Assembly (NCBI GenBank): GCA_029211065.1
Contig: JARGFK010000025.1
Coordinates: forward strand, 1-48,753
From: Desulfobacterales bacterium
GTDB lineage: Bacteria; Desulfobacterota; Desulfobacteria; Desulfobacterales; JARGFK01
DNA length: 48,753 bases
Direction of reading: 5' to 3'
The stretch's first letter is position 1. Every line of letters starts with the position of its first letter. The notes under the pieces were generated by a model. That model ran no database searches. It had not been told where the DNA came from and saw only the letters and a list, made by a program, of their open reading frames with translations. Position numbers and translations under genes: made by a program. Positions 33,650-41,378 of this stretch are shown here, one piece after another.

Positions 33650-33792
33650 ATTCGAAGGTTCAAGTGAAAGGATCATAGGCTATCGGGCTATGAAGCTGGG
33701 AGGCTAGGAAGTTTGGAGGCTGGGACGCGGAAAGGGACAGGAGCAGGCGTCGGGCATTTTCCCCCTTTGGAAAAGGGGGGCAGGGGGATTTC
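33650..33792. repeat. Short direct repeats and a CCCCCTTT hairpin repeat
   Basis: From 33650 to 33725 the sequence is a loose array of GGCTANGAAG- and GAGGCTGGGA-type units. At 33761-33780, CCCCCTT and AAGGGGG form a strong hairpin followed by CAGGGGGATTTC; this is a dispersed repeat often seen between genes in anaerobic delta-type and other bacteria. It is non-coding leader sequence of the following gene. Confidence 0.5.
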
Positions 33793-33827
33793 ATGACAGC
33801 GTCAATGAAAACGATAGAACAAAAACC

Positions 33828-34490
33828 ATGAAACGGTCTCAAGAAATCTGGATCCTCGGTGCCGGTCGGCTTGGCCGGAGGGCGGCCGAGTCCCTGCGCC
33901 AAAAATACCCCCGGGCCGGTATTGTCCTGATCAATTCTTCCGGAAAAGCCTGTGCGCAGATGGACAGTTCCGCTTTCACCGTTATCTGCCGGGAAGGCGT
34001 GGACTATCTTTTTGAAAATTTAAAAGAGGGGAGGAGCCCAGACTTTATTGTCCCCATGATTCCGGTGCATGTGACTTATGAATGGATGCGGCTGAAACTG
34101 AAAAAAACCCATCGCATCCGGCCGGTGGCAGTGCCGCCCGAAGTCTTTGAAAAGCTGCCGAACCCGATCCGCGGCGCCGACGGACAGGCCTATATGACCA
34201 ATGCGACGTTTATATGCCCCTGGAATTGCCCGGAACCGGATGACATCTGCACCCATACCGGTAAACCCCGGCCGCAGATTCTGCACCGGTTTCTGGAAAA
34301 CATTGCGCACCCGGAATTTCGCTCGATGGTGGTCAAAAGCCTGCAGCTTGCACCGGGCATCGGCGGGTACAGCCCCGCAGTTTTATTTCAGGCACTGAAG
34401 ACGGTTGCCTCAGAAAACGATTCCGTTCTGCTGAGCACGGCCTGCCGCTGCCACGGGGTCATGCATGCATTTAGGACAGAGGCGCTTTAA
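33828..34490 (+). CDS. Unknown protein with Rossmann motif and cysteine cluster
   Basis: This 220-residue protein begins with a dinucleotide-binding strand-loop (IWILGAGRLGRRAAESL, residues 7-23) as in TrkA-N or dehydrogenase folds. Midway it has CPWNCPEPDDICTHTG (about 129-144), which could bind a metal or an Fe-S cluster, and near the end STACRCHGVMHAF (about 204-216). I do not recognise the family. It has its own promoter and no operon partner; tRNA-Leu follows. No ribosome site precedes the ATG. Composition is protein-like throughout and the motifs look conserved, so it is a real gene of unknown, possibly redox, function. Confidence 0.75.
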   Translation: MKRSQEIWILGAGRLGRRAAESLRQKYPRAGIVLINSSGKACAQMDSSAFTVICREGVDYLFENLKEGRSPDFIVPMIPVHVTYEWMRLKLKKTHRIRPVAVPPEVFEKLPNPIRGADGQAYMTNATFICPWNCPEPDDICTHTGKPRPQILHRFLENIAHPEFRSMVVKSLQLAPGIGGYSPAVLFQALKTVASENDSVLLSTACRCHGVMHAFRTEAL

Positions 34491-34609
34491 CCTGATTATT
34501 TTTTAAGCCCGGCCAAAACCAATACCTCTCAGCTTGCTGCTGGGAATCTTCAATATAAATTTTGGATCGAAAAAATGCGAGTTTTAAACAATCAAACCGT
34601 CTTGGATGC

Positions 34610-34638
34610 TTGACAAATTTGACCATTACAGATACAAG
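34610..34638 (+). promoter_or_regulatory. Promoter of tRNA-Leu
   Basis: TTGACA at 34610-34615 and TACAAG at 34633-34638 are separated by 17 bases, placing the start near 34645, about 15 bases before the mature tRNA 5' end. Confidence 0.6.
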
Positions 34639-34659
34639 CACCGCATCAGCTAAGGTTGT

Positions 34660-34748
34660 GCCTGGGTGGCGGAATAGGTAGACGCAAGGGACTTAAAATC
34701 CCTCGGTCCTTAGTGGCTGTGTGAGTTCAATTCTCACCCCAGGCACCA
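34660..34748 (+). tRNA. tRNA-Leu (anticodon UAA)
   Basis: The sequence is an 89-base class II tRNA. The acceptor GCCTGGG pairs with CCCAGGC. The anticodon arm GGGACTTAAAATCCC has TAA, a long variable arm (TCGGTCCTTAGTGGCTGT) follows, and the T arm contains GTTCAAT. Discriminator A and an encoded CCA end it. It reads UUA/UUG leucine codons. Confidence 0.95.
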
Positions 34749-34916
34749 ACTTTTTTATTTCTGTGCAGCCCCGCTCGATGAAAAATTCTGGCTTTATCCG
34801 TAGCTTTAAAGACGTATACCAGATGCGAGGAACTTTCTGGAGAAATGTTCCATTGATATGATCATCTGGAATCGCAGAAACAAGAAAAAACCTGTTAATG
34901 AAGAAGGAATATCCAA

Positions 34917-35315
34917 ATGAATGAAGTCGGCGTCGGAGAAAGATTGATAGGTCTGATCAAAGAGATGTCTGAAGATCAGAAAATACATCTCTTGAACTAT
35001 ATTGAAAGCCAACAAGCCGGTTACAGGCAGTATTCGCGGAAAGCGGAATCTATTCCCTCTGCCTTTGTTGTTGGAGATCAAATCTTTACGGATTTTATTA
35101 AAAATATAAGTGCCGGCGGTGTATTCATAACATCGAAGAAGCCTCAATCGGTTGGGAATGAGGTTTCTCTCAATTTTATGCTTGGCGGCCGCAAAAGAGC
35201 AATCAGGGTTTTCGGTAAAATTATTCGGAGTGATGCGAATGGATTTGCTGTAGAATTTTGTCAAGAATCTAAACAGGTCCTTCGGTATTTAAACCGCATT
35301 AACAATGGGATATAA
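34917..35315 (+). CDS. PilZ domain protein
   Basis: This 132-residue protein has a helical N-terminus (about 1-35) and a PilZ-type barrel. KNISAGGVFI (residues about 62-71) is the second c-di-GMP motif (normally DxSxxGG), followed by GNEVSLNFMLGG and FAVEFCQ. The first motif (RxxxR) is only partly visible, as YSRK near 40, so binding is likely but not certain. GAAGGA precedes the ATG. It heads a run of signalling genes with HEAT, HD-GYP and HD proteins. Confidence 0.75.
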   Translation: MNEVGVGERLIGLIKEMSEDQKIHLLNYIESQQAGYRQYSRKAESIPSAFVVGDQIFTDFIKNISAGGVFITSKKPQSVGNEVSLNFMLGGRKRAIRVFGKIIRSDANGFAVEFCQESKQVLRYLNRINNGI

Positions 35316-35425
35316 ACTTGGCCCAAACCAATGTAAAGAGGGACATTCTATAATCCCCTTGTCAACAGCAATATTTTATTCTTAAGAAATGTAACCCTGA
35401 AGCATTCAATAGTTCTCTTGGCTTA

Positions 35426-37198
35426 GTGGAAAAAGTGAATACAAAAGAACAGCACGAAATTCCAGCACCAAAATCCCTTTCGGGCAAGGAATTGCAGGAT
35501 GCCAGGCAGGTAATCAACATTTTTATTTTGGCGTGGAAGAATTACGGCCTGTATCCTGAGGATCATGAATCCACTATAAAATCCCTTGAAAACCTTGTTG
35601 CTGCATTCAACCATTTTTTCACAAGCCATGGAGATCTGCGGCTGACTGTTGAAAAAGACCGTCTTCTTTGCAAGTCTGAAATCATCTATAAAGTTTCACA
35701 GGAGGCCCCCTCTGAAGACATCCTCACCCTGCTTTATCGTGACGGAATCAAATGGATTGAGTTTCAAGAGGGCCTCTCCCTCGAGGGAATCGCCTCCTTA
35801 TTTAAAATAGCTAATAAATACAAATTGTTCGCAGAGGAAACCGAGGGAGATATCGTCACTGCTCTGATGGATGAAGAACTTGAATATATAGATTTCAAGG
35901 CGGTGGATATTTTCTGGCAGGACTTGCTGTTAATGAATTTTTCCCAGCTCCCCCCCCCCGCGCCTCAGCCGGAAGAAATCGCTGATCAAAATAAAACGGA
36001 CCAGTCCCAGCAACCGGCAGAATCGGACGGCGAGGTAACTTATGCCAAAAGTATTGCCGACCCATCGATCAGTGCTGTCCAACTGGAGCTGTCCAATACC
36101 GATTACAAAATACTTCAGCAAATGGTTAAGGAAGAAGAAAGCTGGAATTTTACAGATGACCTCTTTGAATTATTGCTGATCATTCTTAGAAACCAGACCG
36201 AACAGGAAAAATTTACCGCGGTTCTGGGGTTCATCTCGGAAGTGGCTGTTGAGACCATTGAGCTGGAAAAGTTTGATCTGCTGGTCAAATTATTCCAGTC
36301 GCTGTACCAGCTTCTCCCCCCGGAAACATCAACTGAACAGGATTGGAAGAGCCCCCTCATCGGCCGTTTTTTTCATGATTTGTCCAGGCCTGAAATTTTT
36401 AAAATCATCGGCAAAAAGCTCCTGCATCTGCAAAAGATTAAACTTAAACAGTTAGAGGCTCTTGAACAGGCACTTCTTTATTTTTCCCCGGAGGTTATCC
36501 CTTTTCTGGTGCCGGTCATCATGCAGAGAAGTTCGCTCAAGATACAACAGTTGCTTTCGAGAGTGATAGTGCGCCTGAGTCGGCGTGACATTGGGCCTCT
36601 TGAAAAAATAGCGGAACAGCGTGGCCCGGAGATGGGGGACAAGCTTCTGGCCATACTGAATTGCCTGCAGGGAGACCGGGTCAATGAAATTCTTTTCAAC
36701 ATGTGTAGACACACCTCTATCAAGGTGCGCAGGAAAGCGATCAATGAGCTGGTTGAAAGGGACCCCAAATACGCACAAAAATTGTTTTCACTCATTGATG
36801 ATCCCAGCAAAGAGATACGCGCCTGTATCCTGGCAGCTTTTGCAAAACATAAAACCAGTGTGCTGGAAAACTTGCTGCTGAACTACTTGCGAGAAAATCT
36901 CGCTCAAAAGGATCCCGCTCACATCCTTGCCTGTTATAAGGCGCTTGGCCGCTGCGGTTCAAACACGGCTGTCCCGTTCCTGAGCAGAATACTCCTGAGC
37001 CGGAGATGGAACAGTTTTATGGGTTCAGGGAAACCTGTTTTCCGTGAGGGAGCAGCCATTGCCCTGAAATTGCTCGATACTCCGGAAACAAAGAATGTTC
37101 TCCAGACAGCTTCAGAAAGCAGATTCAAGGTGATCAGGAAAGCTTTTGATAGAACAAAGACCATAAGTGTTCCCTCTATGGAAAACACCAATGACTGA
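35426..37198 (+). CDS. HEAT-repeat protein with an N-terminal module shared with the HD-GYP protein downstream
   Basis: This 590-residue soluble protein has no signal peptide. Residues about 25-170 form a module with the pattern LYPEDHESTIKSLENL, RLLCKSEIIYK, LYRDGIKWIEFQEGLSLEGI. The same pattern recurs at the N-terminus of the HD-GYP protein. A proline/glutamine-rich linker follows near 175-205. From about 340 to 570, HEAT-type helical pairs appear (SIKVRRKAINELVERDP, SKEIRACILAAFAKH, FREGAAIALKLLDTPE). The start is unclear: GTG 35426 or GTG 35435, neither with a good ribosome site. It overlaps the HD-GYP start and probably acts with it. Confidence 0.75.
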   Translation: MEKVNTKEQHEIPAPKSLSGKELQDARQVINIFILAWKNYGLYPEDHESTIKSLENLVAAFNHFFTSHGDLRLTVEKDRLLCKSEIIYKVSQEAPSEDILTLLYRDGIKWIEFQEGLSLEGIASLFKIANKYKLFAEETEGDIVTALMDEELEYIDFKAVDIFWQDLLLMNFSQLPPPAPQPEEIADQNKTDQSQQPAESDGEVTYAKSIADPSISAVQLELSNTDYKILQQMVKEEESWNFTDDLFELLLIILRNQTEQEKFTAVLGFISEVAVETIELEKFDLLVKLFQSLYQLLPPETSTEQDWKSPLIGRFFHDLSRPEIFKIIGKKLLHLQKIKLKQLEALEQALLYFSPEVIPFLVPVIMQRSSLKIQQLLSRVIVRLSRRDIGPLEKIAEQRGPEMGDKLLAILNCLQGDRVNEILFNMCRHTSIKVRRKAINELVERDPKYAQKLFSLIDDPSKEIRACILAAFAKHKTSVLENLLLNYLRENLAQKDPAHILACYKALGRCGSNTAVPFLSRILLSRRWNSFMGSGKPVFREGAAIALKLLDTPETKNVLQTASESRFKVIRKAFDRTKTISVPSMENTND

Positions 37199-38648
37199 CG
37201 CTGCAAAATACAGATCCCATTCCCAGTTTGAAGAATTCCTGATAAACTTCTACAGCCTGACCCAGAATGCAAGAATTCACAGTGATAACCATACGCTGGT
37301 TATACAAGGAACTGAGAAATTCTCCGAATCCATATCCAACTGCATGGAGAATGAATCATTGACGCTCAAAATCTCCAATGACCAGCTGTTTATTGATGAT
37401 GAAAAGCTCCCCTACAGCAGAAACACAAAGAGTCTTTTTGATAACATTATACGATATTTCGATACCCGCGGACTGGAAGGCGTGCGTTTCCTCGAAGCTG
37501 TCAAGCAGGTCTCTGCGGAGGAGATTCTGGCTTTCCTACGCCTGCTGGAACAGTCCAGGCAAAAGCCGGAACCTCTCACCTGGCTCATAGACCGCCTCGC
37601 TGAACTAAATATAGAATGGGTTGAACTGGTCAAGAAATCGGAAAAACCACAGGCTGACCAGGAAACCTCTTACAAAGACAAGGCGGAACGGTGGGAAAGG
37701 GCCAGAAAAGACTACACTTACGCCAAGGCCTCTCTCGATGAAGTCGCCCAGAAGATTAAAGACAAGAAGCGTGTGGTCGGTATAGGGAAAACTGTCCGGG
37801 TCGTCCAAGACATGGTGACAAATCTTATCGAGGATGACGAAGTTTATGCTGCCATCAGCACACTCCGGGTATTTGACGACTACACCTTCACACATTCGGT
37901 GAATGTTGCCATGCTATCCATGTGCCTTGGCAGGCGTATCAACCTCTCACGTCGCACTCTGGCAAGTCTTGGCATTTGTGCCCTTTTTCATGACCTTGGA
38001 AAACTTGAGATTCCCAACGAAGTTCTGTACAAAAAGGATAAGCTGGATGACAGTGAGTTAAAATTGATTGAGGAGCATTCATTGAACAGCGCCAGACTGT
38101 TGTTAAAACTCAAGGCCTCCCCCGACAGCAAAGCCAGAATCCTGGTGCCGCTTTTTGAGCACCATCTGAAATATGACCTGTCCGGCTATCCCCGGGCCGA
38201 CTGGAAAAAACCGTTAACCCTTTTTGGAAAGATTATTTCCATTGCAGATAAATATGATACTTTAACATCATCGCGGGCCTACAGGAAATCTCTGCTAAGT
38301 CCGGACCGCGCCCTGGGCTACATGCTGGATCATGCCGGCAAAGACTTTGATCCCATCCTCATCAAGGTTTTCATCAATATTCTTGGAGTATACCCGGTCG
38401 GCACCCTGTTAAGGCTTGACACTGACGACCTGGCCTTGGTTGTCAGTTCTCCCAGCAGGAATTTTTCCAAAAGGCCATTAGTCTGTACCTTGGAAAAAGA
38501 GGGGGAAGGCAGTTATAAAAAAAGGGAAATAATTAACCTGGACGAACGCGACACCGAAACAGGCAACTACGTAAGGGAAATTATCGAAACCTATCACCCT
38601 GCAACTTTCGGGATCCAACCTGTACAGCATATGTTTTCCAGTAATTGA
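37191..38648 (+). CDS. HD-GYP domain cyclic di-GMP phosphodiesterase-like protein
   Basis: This 485-residue protein has the shared N-terminal module (about 10-150), a coiled linker and an HD-GYP domain near 215-410. Motifs are THSVNVAMLSM, FHDLGKLEIPNEVLYKKDKL (HD near residues 266-267), EEHSLNSARLLL, FEHHLKYDLSGYPR (the GYP) and ISIADKYDTLTSSRAYR. HD-GYP enzymes break c-di-GMP to GMP. With HD, HH and GYP all present it is likely active. ATG 37191 overlaps the HEAT gene stop and is preferred over GTG 37167. Confidence 0.88.
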   Translation: MTDAAKYRSHSQFEEFLINFYSLTQNARIHSDNHTLVIQGTEKFSESISNCMENESLTLKISNDQLFIDDEKLPYSRNTKSLFDNIIRYFDTRGLEGVRFLEAVKQVSAEEILAFLRLLEQSRQKPEPLTWLIDRLAELNIEWVELVKKSEKPQADQETSYKDKAERWERARKDYTYAKASLDEVAQKIKDKKRVVGIGKTVRVVQDMVTNLIEDDEVYAAISTLRVFDDYTFTHSVNVAMLSMCLGRRINLSRRTLASLGICALFHDLGKLEIPNEVLYKKDKLDDSELKLIEEHSLNSARLLLKLKASPDSKARILVPLFEHHLKYDLSGYPRADWKKPLTLFGKIISIADKYDTLTSSRAYRKSLLSPDRALGYMLDHAGKDFDPILIKVFINILGVYPVGTLLRLDTDDLALVVSSPSRNFSKRPLVCTLEKEGEGSYKKREIINLDERDTETGNYVREIIETYHPATFGIQPVQHMFSSN

Positions 38649-38710
38649 TTGGGTGCGGGATATAAAACTTGGACCTGGGACTAAAGCATCCTCTCCCCCA
38701 CGTTTTATTA

Positions 38711-38885
38711 CGCATAAAGATCCTTGTCTATTTTCCATCTCCCCCTGAAATGATGTGGAGCTGCAGAAGAGACTCCATGACTGTTTCCTTCATCTGTCTT
38801 ATGTTGTACTTGATTGATTCTTCATATAGATTGCTGTCTATTTTCCATCTTTCCCTAAAATGATAGAGAGCTGCGGAAGAAACCC
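38711..38885. repeat. Direct repeat of about 65 bp at the 3' end of the HD gene, 110 bp apart
   Basis: 38711-38775 and 38821-38885 are similar copies sharing GTCTATTTTCCATCT exactly and GAGCTGC(A/G)GAAGA with few changes. The offset is 110 bases, not a multiple of three. The second copy (read first on the minus strand) lies in frame. The first copy is read in a different frame and then stops. Confidence 0.75.
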
Positions 38886-39618
38886 CTCCCAGTTCACCGG
38901 CCATCCGTTTACGTGCTACCAAGCGATAGAACTCCTCTGTTTTCCTGAAAAGCTCCAGGGGGGACTCAAACCCTTCCGTCCCGGCCTCCTGGAACTCAAG
39001 GAAAAGCAGCGGCAATTTTTCCTGGTAATTCTTGTCTGCCATCTGGGCAACCAAGTCGGCGGTTCCAAGAACCTTGCCCATGGTCCTGACCTCTTCAGAT
39101 TCGAAAGGTATATCTTCTATGGGAAATAAGAGTTCAGTACTTTTGATAATATGGCTGCAGTCGCGGATGCCCACCTGCGAATAGCCGTTTTGGGTGAGAT
39201 ATTTTTCCATGACGGCAATTGAGCGATCCTCGTGTCCGATGGTAAACTGAGCCCCGGTACCCTTCACTTCTTCCTCGGTCTGGATCAGGCCCGTATCATG
39301 AAAAAGCGCCCCGATCAGACAAAGCTGAACAATCCTTGGGGAAAAAACCTGTCCCTGGACGTGCAAACCATGAATGAGTCTTGCAGTAGCAAGAGCGGTT
39401 GAACAGGTATGCTCCAGGTTATGATATTTTGTATTGCTGGCCCGGTATCCTGGAAGTTTTCCGTTGAAGAGACGGAGAATATCCGCGTATATCTTTTCGA
39501 TTGGCAACGGGTCCGGGGGAGGGGCGATCAGGAGCAGGATATTTTTTATCTCAGCTATGGATTCAACTGGAGAGTTGGTATCTGTTAGATCATAAAGCCT
39601 GTCGTTGTTCATAATCAT
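38728..39618 (-). CDS. HD-domain phosphohydrolase resembling cyclic-nucleotide phosphodiesterases
   Basis: This 296-residue protein has YHNLEHTCSTALATARLIHGL near 64-84 and IGALFHDTGLIQ near 101-112, the order seen in class I cyclic-nucleotide phosphodiesterase folds. GHEDRSIAVMEKYL near 128 and ADLVAQMADKNY near 192 follow. Metal-binding His/Asp are present, so nucleotide hydrolysis is likely, substrate unknown. It is convergent with the HD-GYP gene. Its 3' end lies in a 65-bp direct repeat, so the last 15 residues are probably out of the ancestral frame. No clear ribosome site precedes ATG 39618 (or 39612). Confidence 0.75.
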   Translation of the reverse strand: MIMNNDRLYDLTDTNSPVESIAEIKNILLLIAPPPDPLPIEKIYADILRLFNGKLPGYRASNTKYHNLEHTCSTALATARLIHGLHVQGQVFSPRIVQLCLIGALFHDTGLIQTEEEVKGTGAQFTIGHEDRSIAVMEKYLTQNGYSQVGIRDCSHIIKSTELLFPIEDIPFESEEVRTMGKVLGTADLVAQMADKNYQEKLPLLFLEFQEAGTEGFESPLELFRKTEEFYRLVARKRMAGELGGVSSAALYHFRERWKIDSNLYEESIKYNIRQMKETVMESLLQLHIISGGDGK

Positions 39619-39862
39619 ATCATCAAAGCGCCATAAAAGGTCAGTTCAGATTAAGTTATTATTCTCTTTTAGGGTCTAATAGATAATCGCTTTTTTGCCT
39701 GTGCCACATTTCGGGGTGATTCTTTAAACCAACCGATTCATCGCAGTATATCAACAAATTACCAAGCCGATCAACAATATATCAATCATGGTCCATTTTA
39801 ACAACTTTTTCCACCAAGAACCAATCCTTATTTTCCTGATTTTAATATGCTATCGACAGGGT

Positions 39863-40372
39863 ATGGACAATGAAATGCCAGATCCATTTGAGTGGATAGG
39901 TGGGACGACTTTAAAAATTAAACAACTTGACTATGATCCCCGGCGCGTTACGTATGCCCGGCTCCTGGACATTTTCTGGGAAAGCCATAGGCCGAATCGA
40001 GGTTCATGGTCGCGGCAGTACCTGAATGCGGTCTTTTACCATAATAAAGAACAGCACGTGCAGGCATTGGCTTCTAAGGCCGCCCTTGAAGAGAAAACCG
40101 GTCGAACCGTCAAAACCGAAATTATACCGCTTCGCTCCTTTACCATGGCCGAAGATTACCACCAGAAGTACACCCTGAAGCGTCATCAGGACCTGCTTAA
40201 TGAGATGACGCGCATATATCCGCTTCCCCGGGATTTTGTGGACTCCACTGCCGTTACCCGCCTCAACGGCTATGCGGGCAGGCATGGCTCCGGCGATCAG
40301 TTGACGAGGGAAATCGACAGCCTGGGATTGACTGATGGGGGAAAGAAGCGGTTGGCGGGTTTGGTGCGGTAA
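39863..40372 (+). pseudogene. MsrA-like protein lacking the catalytic GCFWG region
   Basis: The 169-residue frame matches the C-terminal two thirds of peptide-methionine (S)-S-oxide reductase: DYDPRRVTYARLLDIFWESH, SRQYLNAVFYHNKEQ, TEIIPLRSFTMAEDYHQKY and the late STAVTRLNGYAG block. Upstream of WIGGTT, where GCFWG and its catalytic Cys should be, there are only about 15 residues (starting at ATG 39863) with no Cys. About 25 residues between GGTT and DYDP are also missing. The frame is open from 39788 but adds only a hydrophobic stretch. It is most likely an inactive remnant. A non-catalytic descendant is possible. Confidence 0.7.
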
Positions 40373-40397
40373 TAGGGTTGCATCACGATCTGTGTCC

Positions 40398-40426
40398 TTG
40401 ACTTTTTAGATGGATGTAATTACAAT
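40398..40426 (+). promoter_or_regulatory. Promoter and candidate operator of mazEF
   Basis: TTGACT at 40398-40403 and TACAAT at 40421-40426 have a 17-base spacer. The perfect palindrome TGTAATTACA (40415-40424) overlaps the -10, a natural place for MazE/MazEF autorepression. Confidence 0.65.
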
Positions 40427-40457
40427 GTACCCACAAATTACAACAAGGAGACAGCCA

Positions 40458-40712
40458 ATGAGGGCACGTGTTGTTAAAATCGGAAATTCCCAGGGAATAC
40501 GTATTCCGAAACCACTTCTAGAGCAGACCGGAATTATGGACGATGTCGAGCTCGAAGTGGAAAAAAACAGGATCATTATTCGCTCTGTCCCTAATCCCCG
40601 GGAGGATTGGGATCGTGCATTCAAAACCATGGTTGATAAAGGTGATGATGCACTTTGTGCCGCTGTTGAAAATATATCGCATTCCTGGGATGAGGAAGAA
40701 TGGCAGTGGTAG
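40458..40712 (+). CDS. mazE: MazE-type (AbrB-fold) antitoxin
   Basis: This 84-residue protein has a swapped-hairpin DNA-binding N-terminus (RARVVKIGNSQGIRIPKPLLEQTG) and an acidic C-terminal tail (HSWDEEEWQW) that would wrap the toxin. The start is ATG 40458, with AAGGAG ahead; the frame extends upstream to 40410 without a ribosome site. It overlaps the toxin gene by 13 bases, normal for MazEF. It binds its own promoter and neutralises MazF. Confidence 0.9.
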   Translation: MRARVVKIGNSQGIRIPKPLLEQTGIMDDVELEVEKNRIIIRSVPNPREDWDRAFKTMVDKGDDALCAAVENISHSWDEEEWQW

Positions 40713-41029
40713 TCAATCGCTTTGATGTTTATCTGATAAATCTCGATCCTACCATTGGTTCCGAAATCAAAAAGATCAGACCCTGTTTAATTATTTCGCC
40801 TGACGAAATGAACCGTCATATCCGTACAGTAATCATCGCACCGATGAACACCGCCGGAAATGATTATCCCACCAGGATCCCATGCACATTTAAAAGGAAA
40901 AAAGGCCAAATAGTACTGGACCAGATACGAACAATAGATAAATCGCGACTCATCAAAAGGCTGGGTACCATCGATCCGAATACCCAATCAGATGTTATTG
41001 AAGTTTTACAAAGATTATTTGCATTCTGA
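40700..41029 (+). CDS. mazF: MazF/PemK-type endoribonuclease toxin
   Basis: This 109-residue protein carries the family motifs FDVYLINLDPTIGSEIKKIRPCLIIS (about 8-33), VIIAPMNTAG (about 44-53) and VLDQIRTIDKSRL (about 72-84). The arginine in RPC and the threonine in IRTID are the usual catalytic positions. It cleaves mRNA at short sites; the target sequence cannot be predicted. GAGGAA precedes the ATG. Both toxin and antitoxin look complete. Confidence 0.9.
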   Translation: MAVVVNRFDVYLINLDPTIGSEIKKIRPCLIISPDEMNRHIRTVIIAPMNTAGNDYPTRIPCTFKRKKGQIVLDQIRTIDKSRLIKRLGTIDPNTQSDVIEVLQRLFAF

Positions 41030-41056
41030 GTTTCCCGGATCCGTTGCCGCAGCAGG

Positions 41057-41167
41057 CTAAAATCGCCAGGGTTTACACCGCTGAAATTCCCCCAAAGATT
41101 CATACACCATCTCATCCCCGGACATTTGTTGGATATTTTCATAGAGATACAAAATTCGAAGTTTCAT
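41057..41167 (-). CDS. Possible 36-residue small protein or gene remnant
   Basis: A minus-strand ATG at 41167 opens MKLRILYLYENIQQM..., 36 residues ending KPWRF. The ribosome site (CCCAGG) is too close to the ATG. Composition is protein-like rather than random, but the frame is very short. It is convergent with mazF. It could be the end of a decayed gene. The rest of the 349-bp gap holds the hairpin at 41297-41349. Confidence 0.25.
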   Translation of the reverse strand: MKLRILYLYENIQQMSGDEMVYESLGEFQRCKPWRF

Positions 41168-41296
41168 CCTGGGATTCGTATTTAAAATGCTTGGGGCAAT
41201 CATTATTCAGTTGAAAATATTGGAAAATATGATAAACGGGGAATTAATTTATACCGCCTTCCATAATAAAGTTTCGAAACAATGAATTGTGGTATA

Positions 41297-41349
41297 AGCG
41301 GTTGTAGAATAAACCGTTGGGATAACGGAACGTTTTTTTGACAACCGCT
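41297..41349 (+). terminator. Nested hairpin with T-run in the ferredoxin leader (terminator or attenuator)
   Basis: An inner stem CCGTT/AACGG (41314-41328) is followed closely by seven T residues (41333-41339). An outer inverted repeat AGCGGTTGT (41297-41305) and ACAACCGCT (41341-41349) encloses it. The inner stem is short, so it would be a weak terminator. Its place 30 bases before the ferredoxin start suggests an attenuator, or simply the mazEF terminator. Confidence 0.45.
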
Positions 41350-41378
41350 AAATCAGAACTGAATGGAGAACATCTGCT

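Noticed and set aside
35308-38672. Direct repeat GGGATATAAA(A)CTTGG on both sides of the HEAT/HD-GYP gene pair
   Set aside because: A 15-base match with one indel is about what chance allows in 48 kb, and no mobile gene lies between the copies.
34660-39618. Genomic island integrated at tRNA-Leu
   Set aside because: No integrase is present and no copy of the tRNA 3' end (CTCACCCCAGGCACCA) was found downstream. The tRNA is complete with its own promoter.
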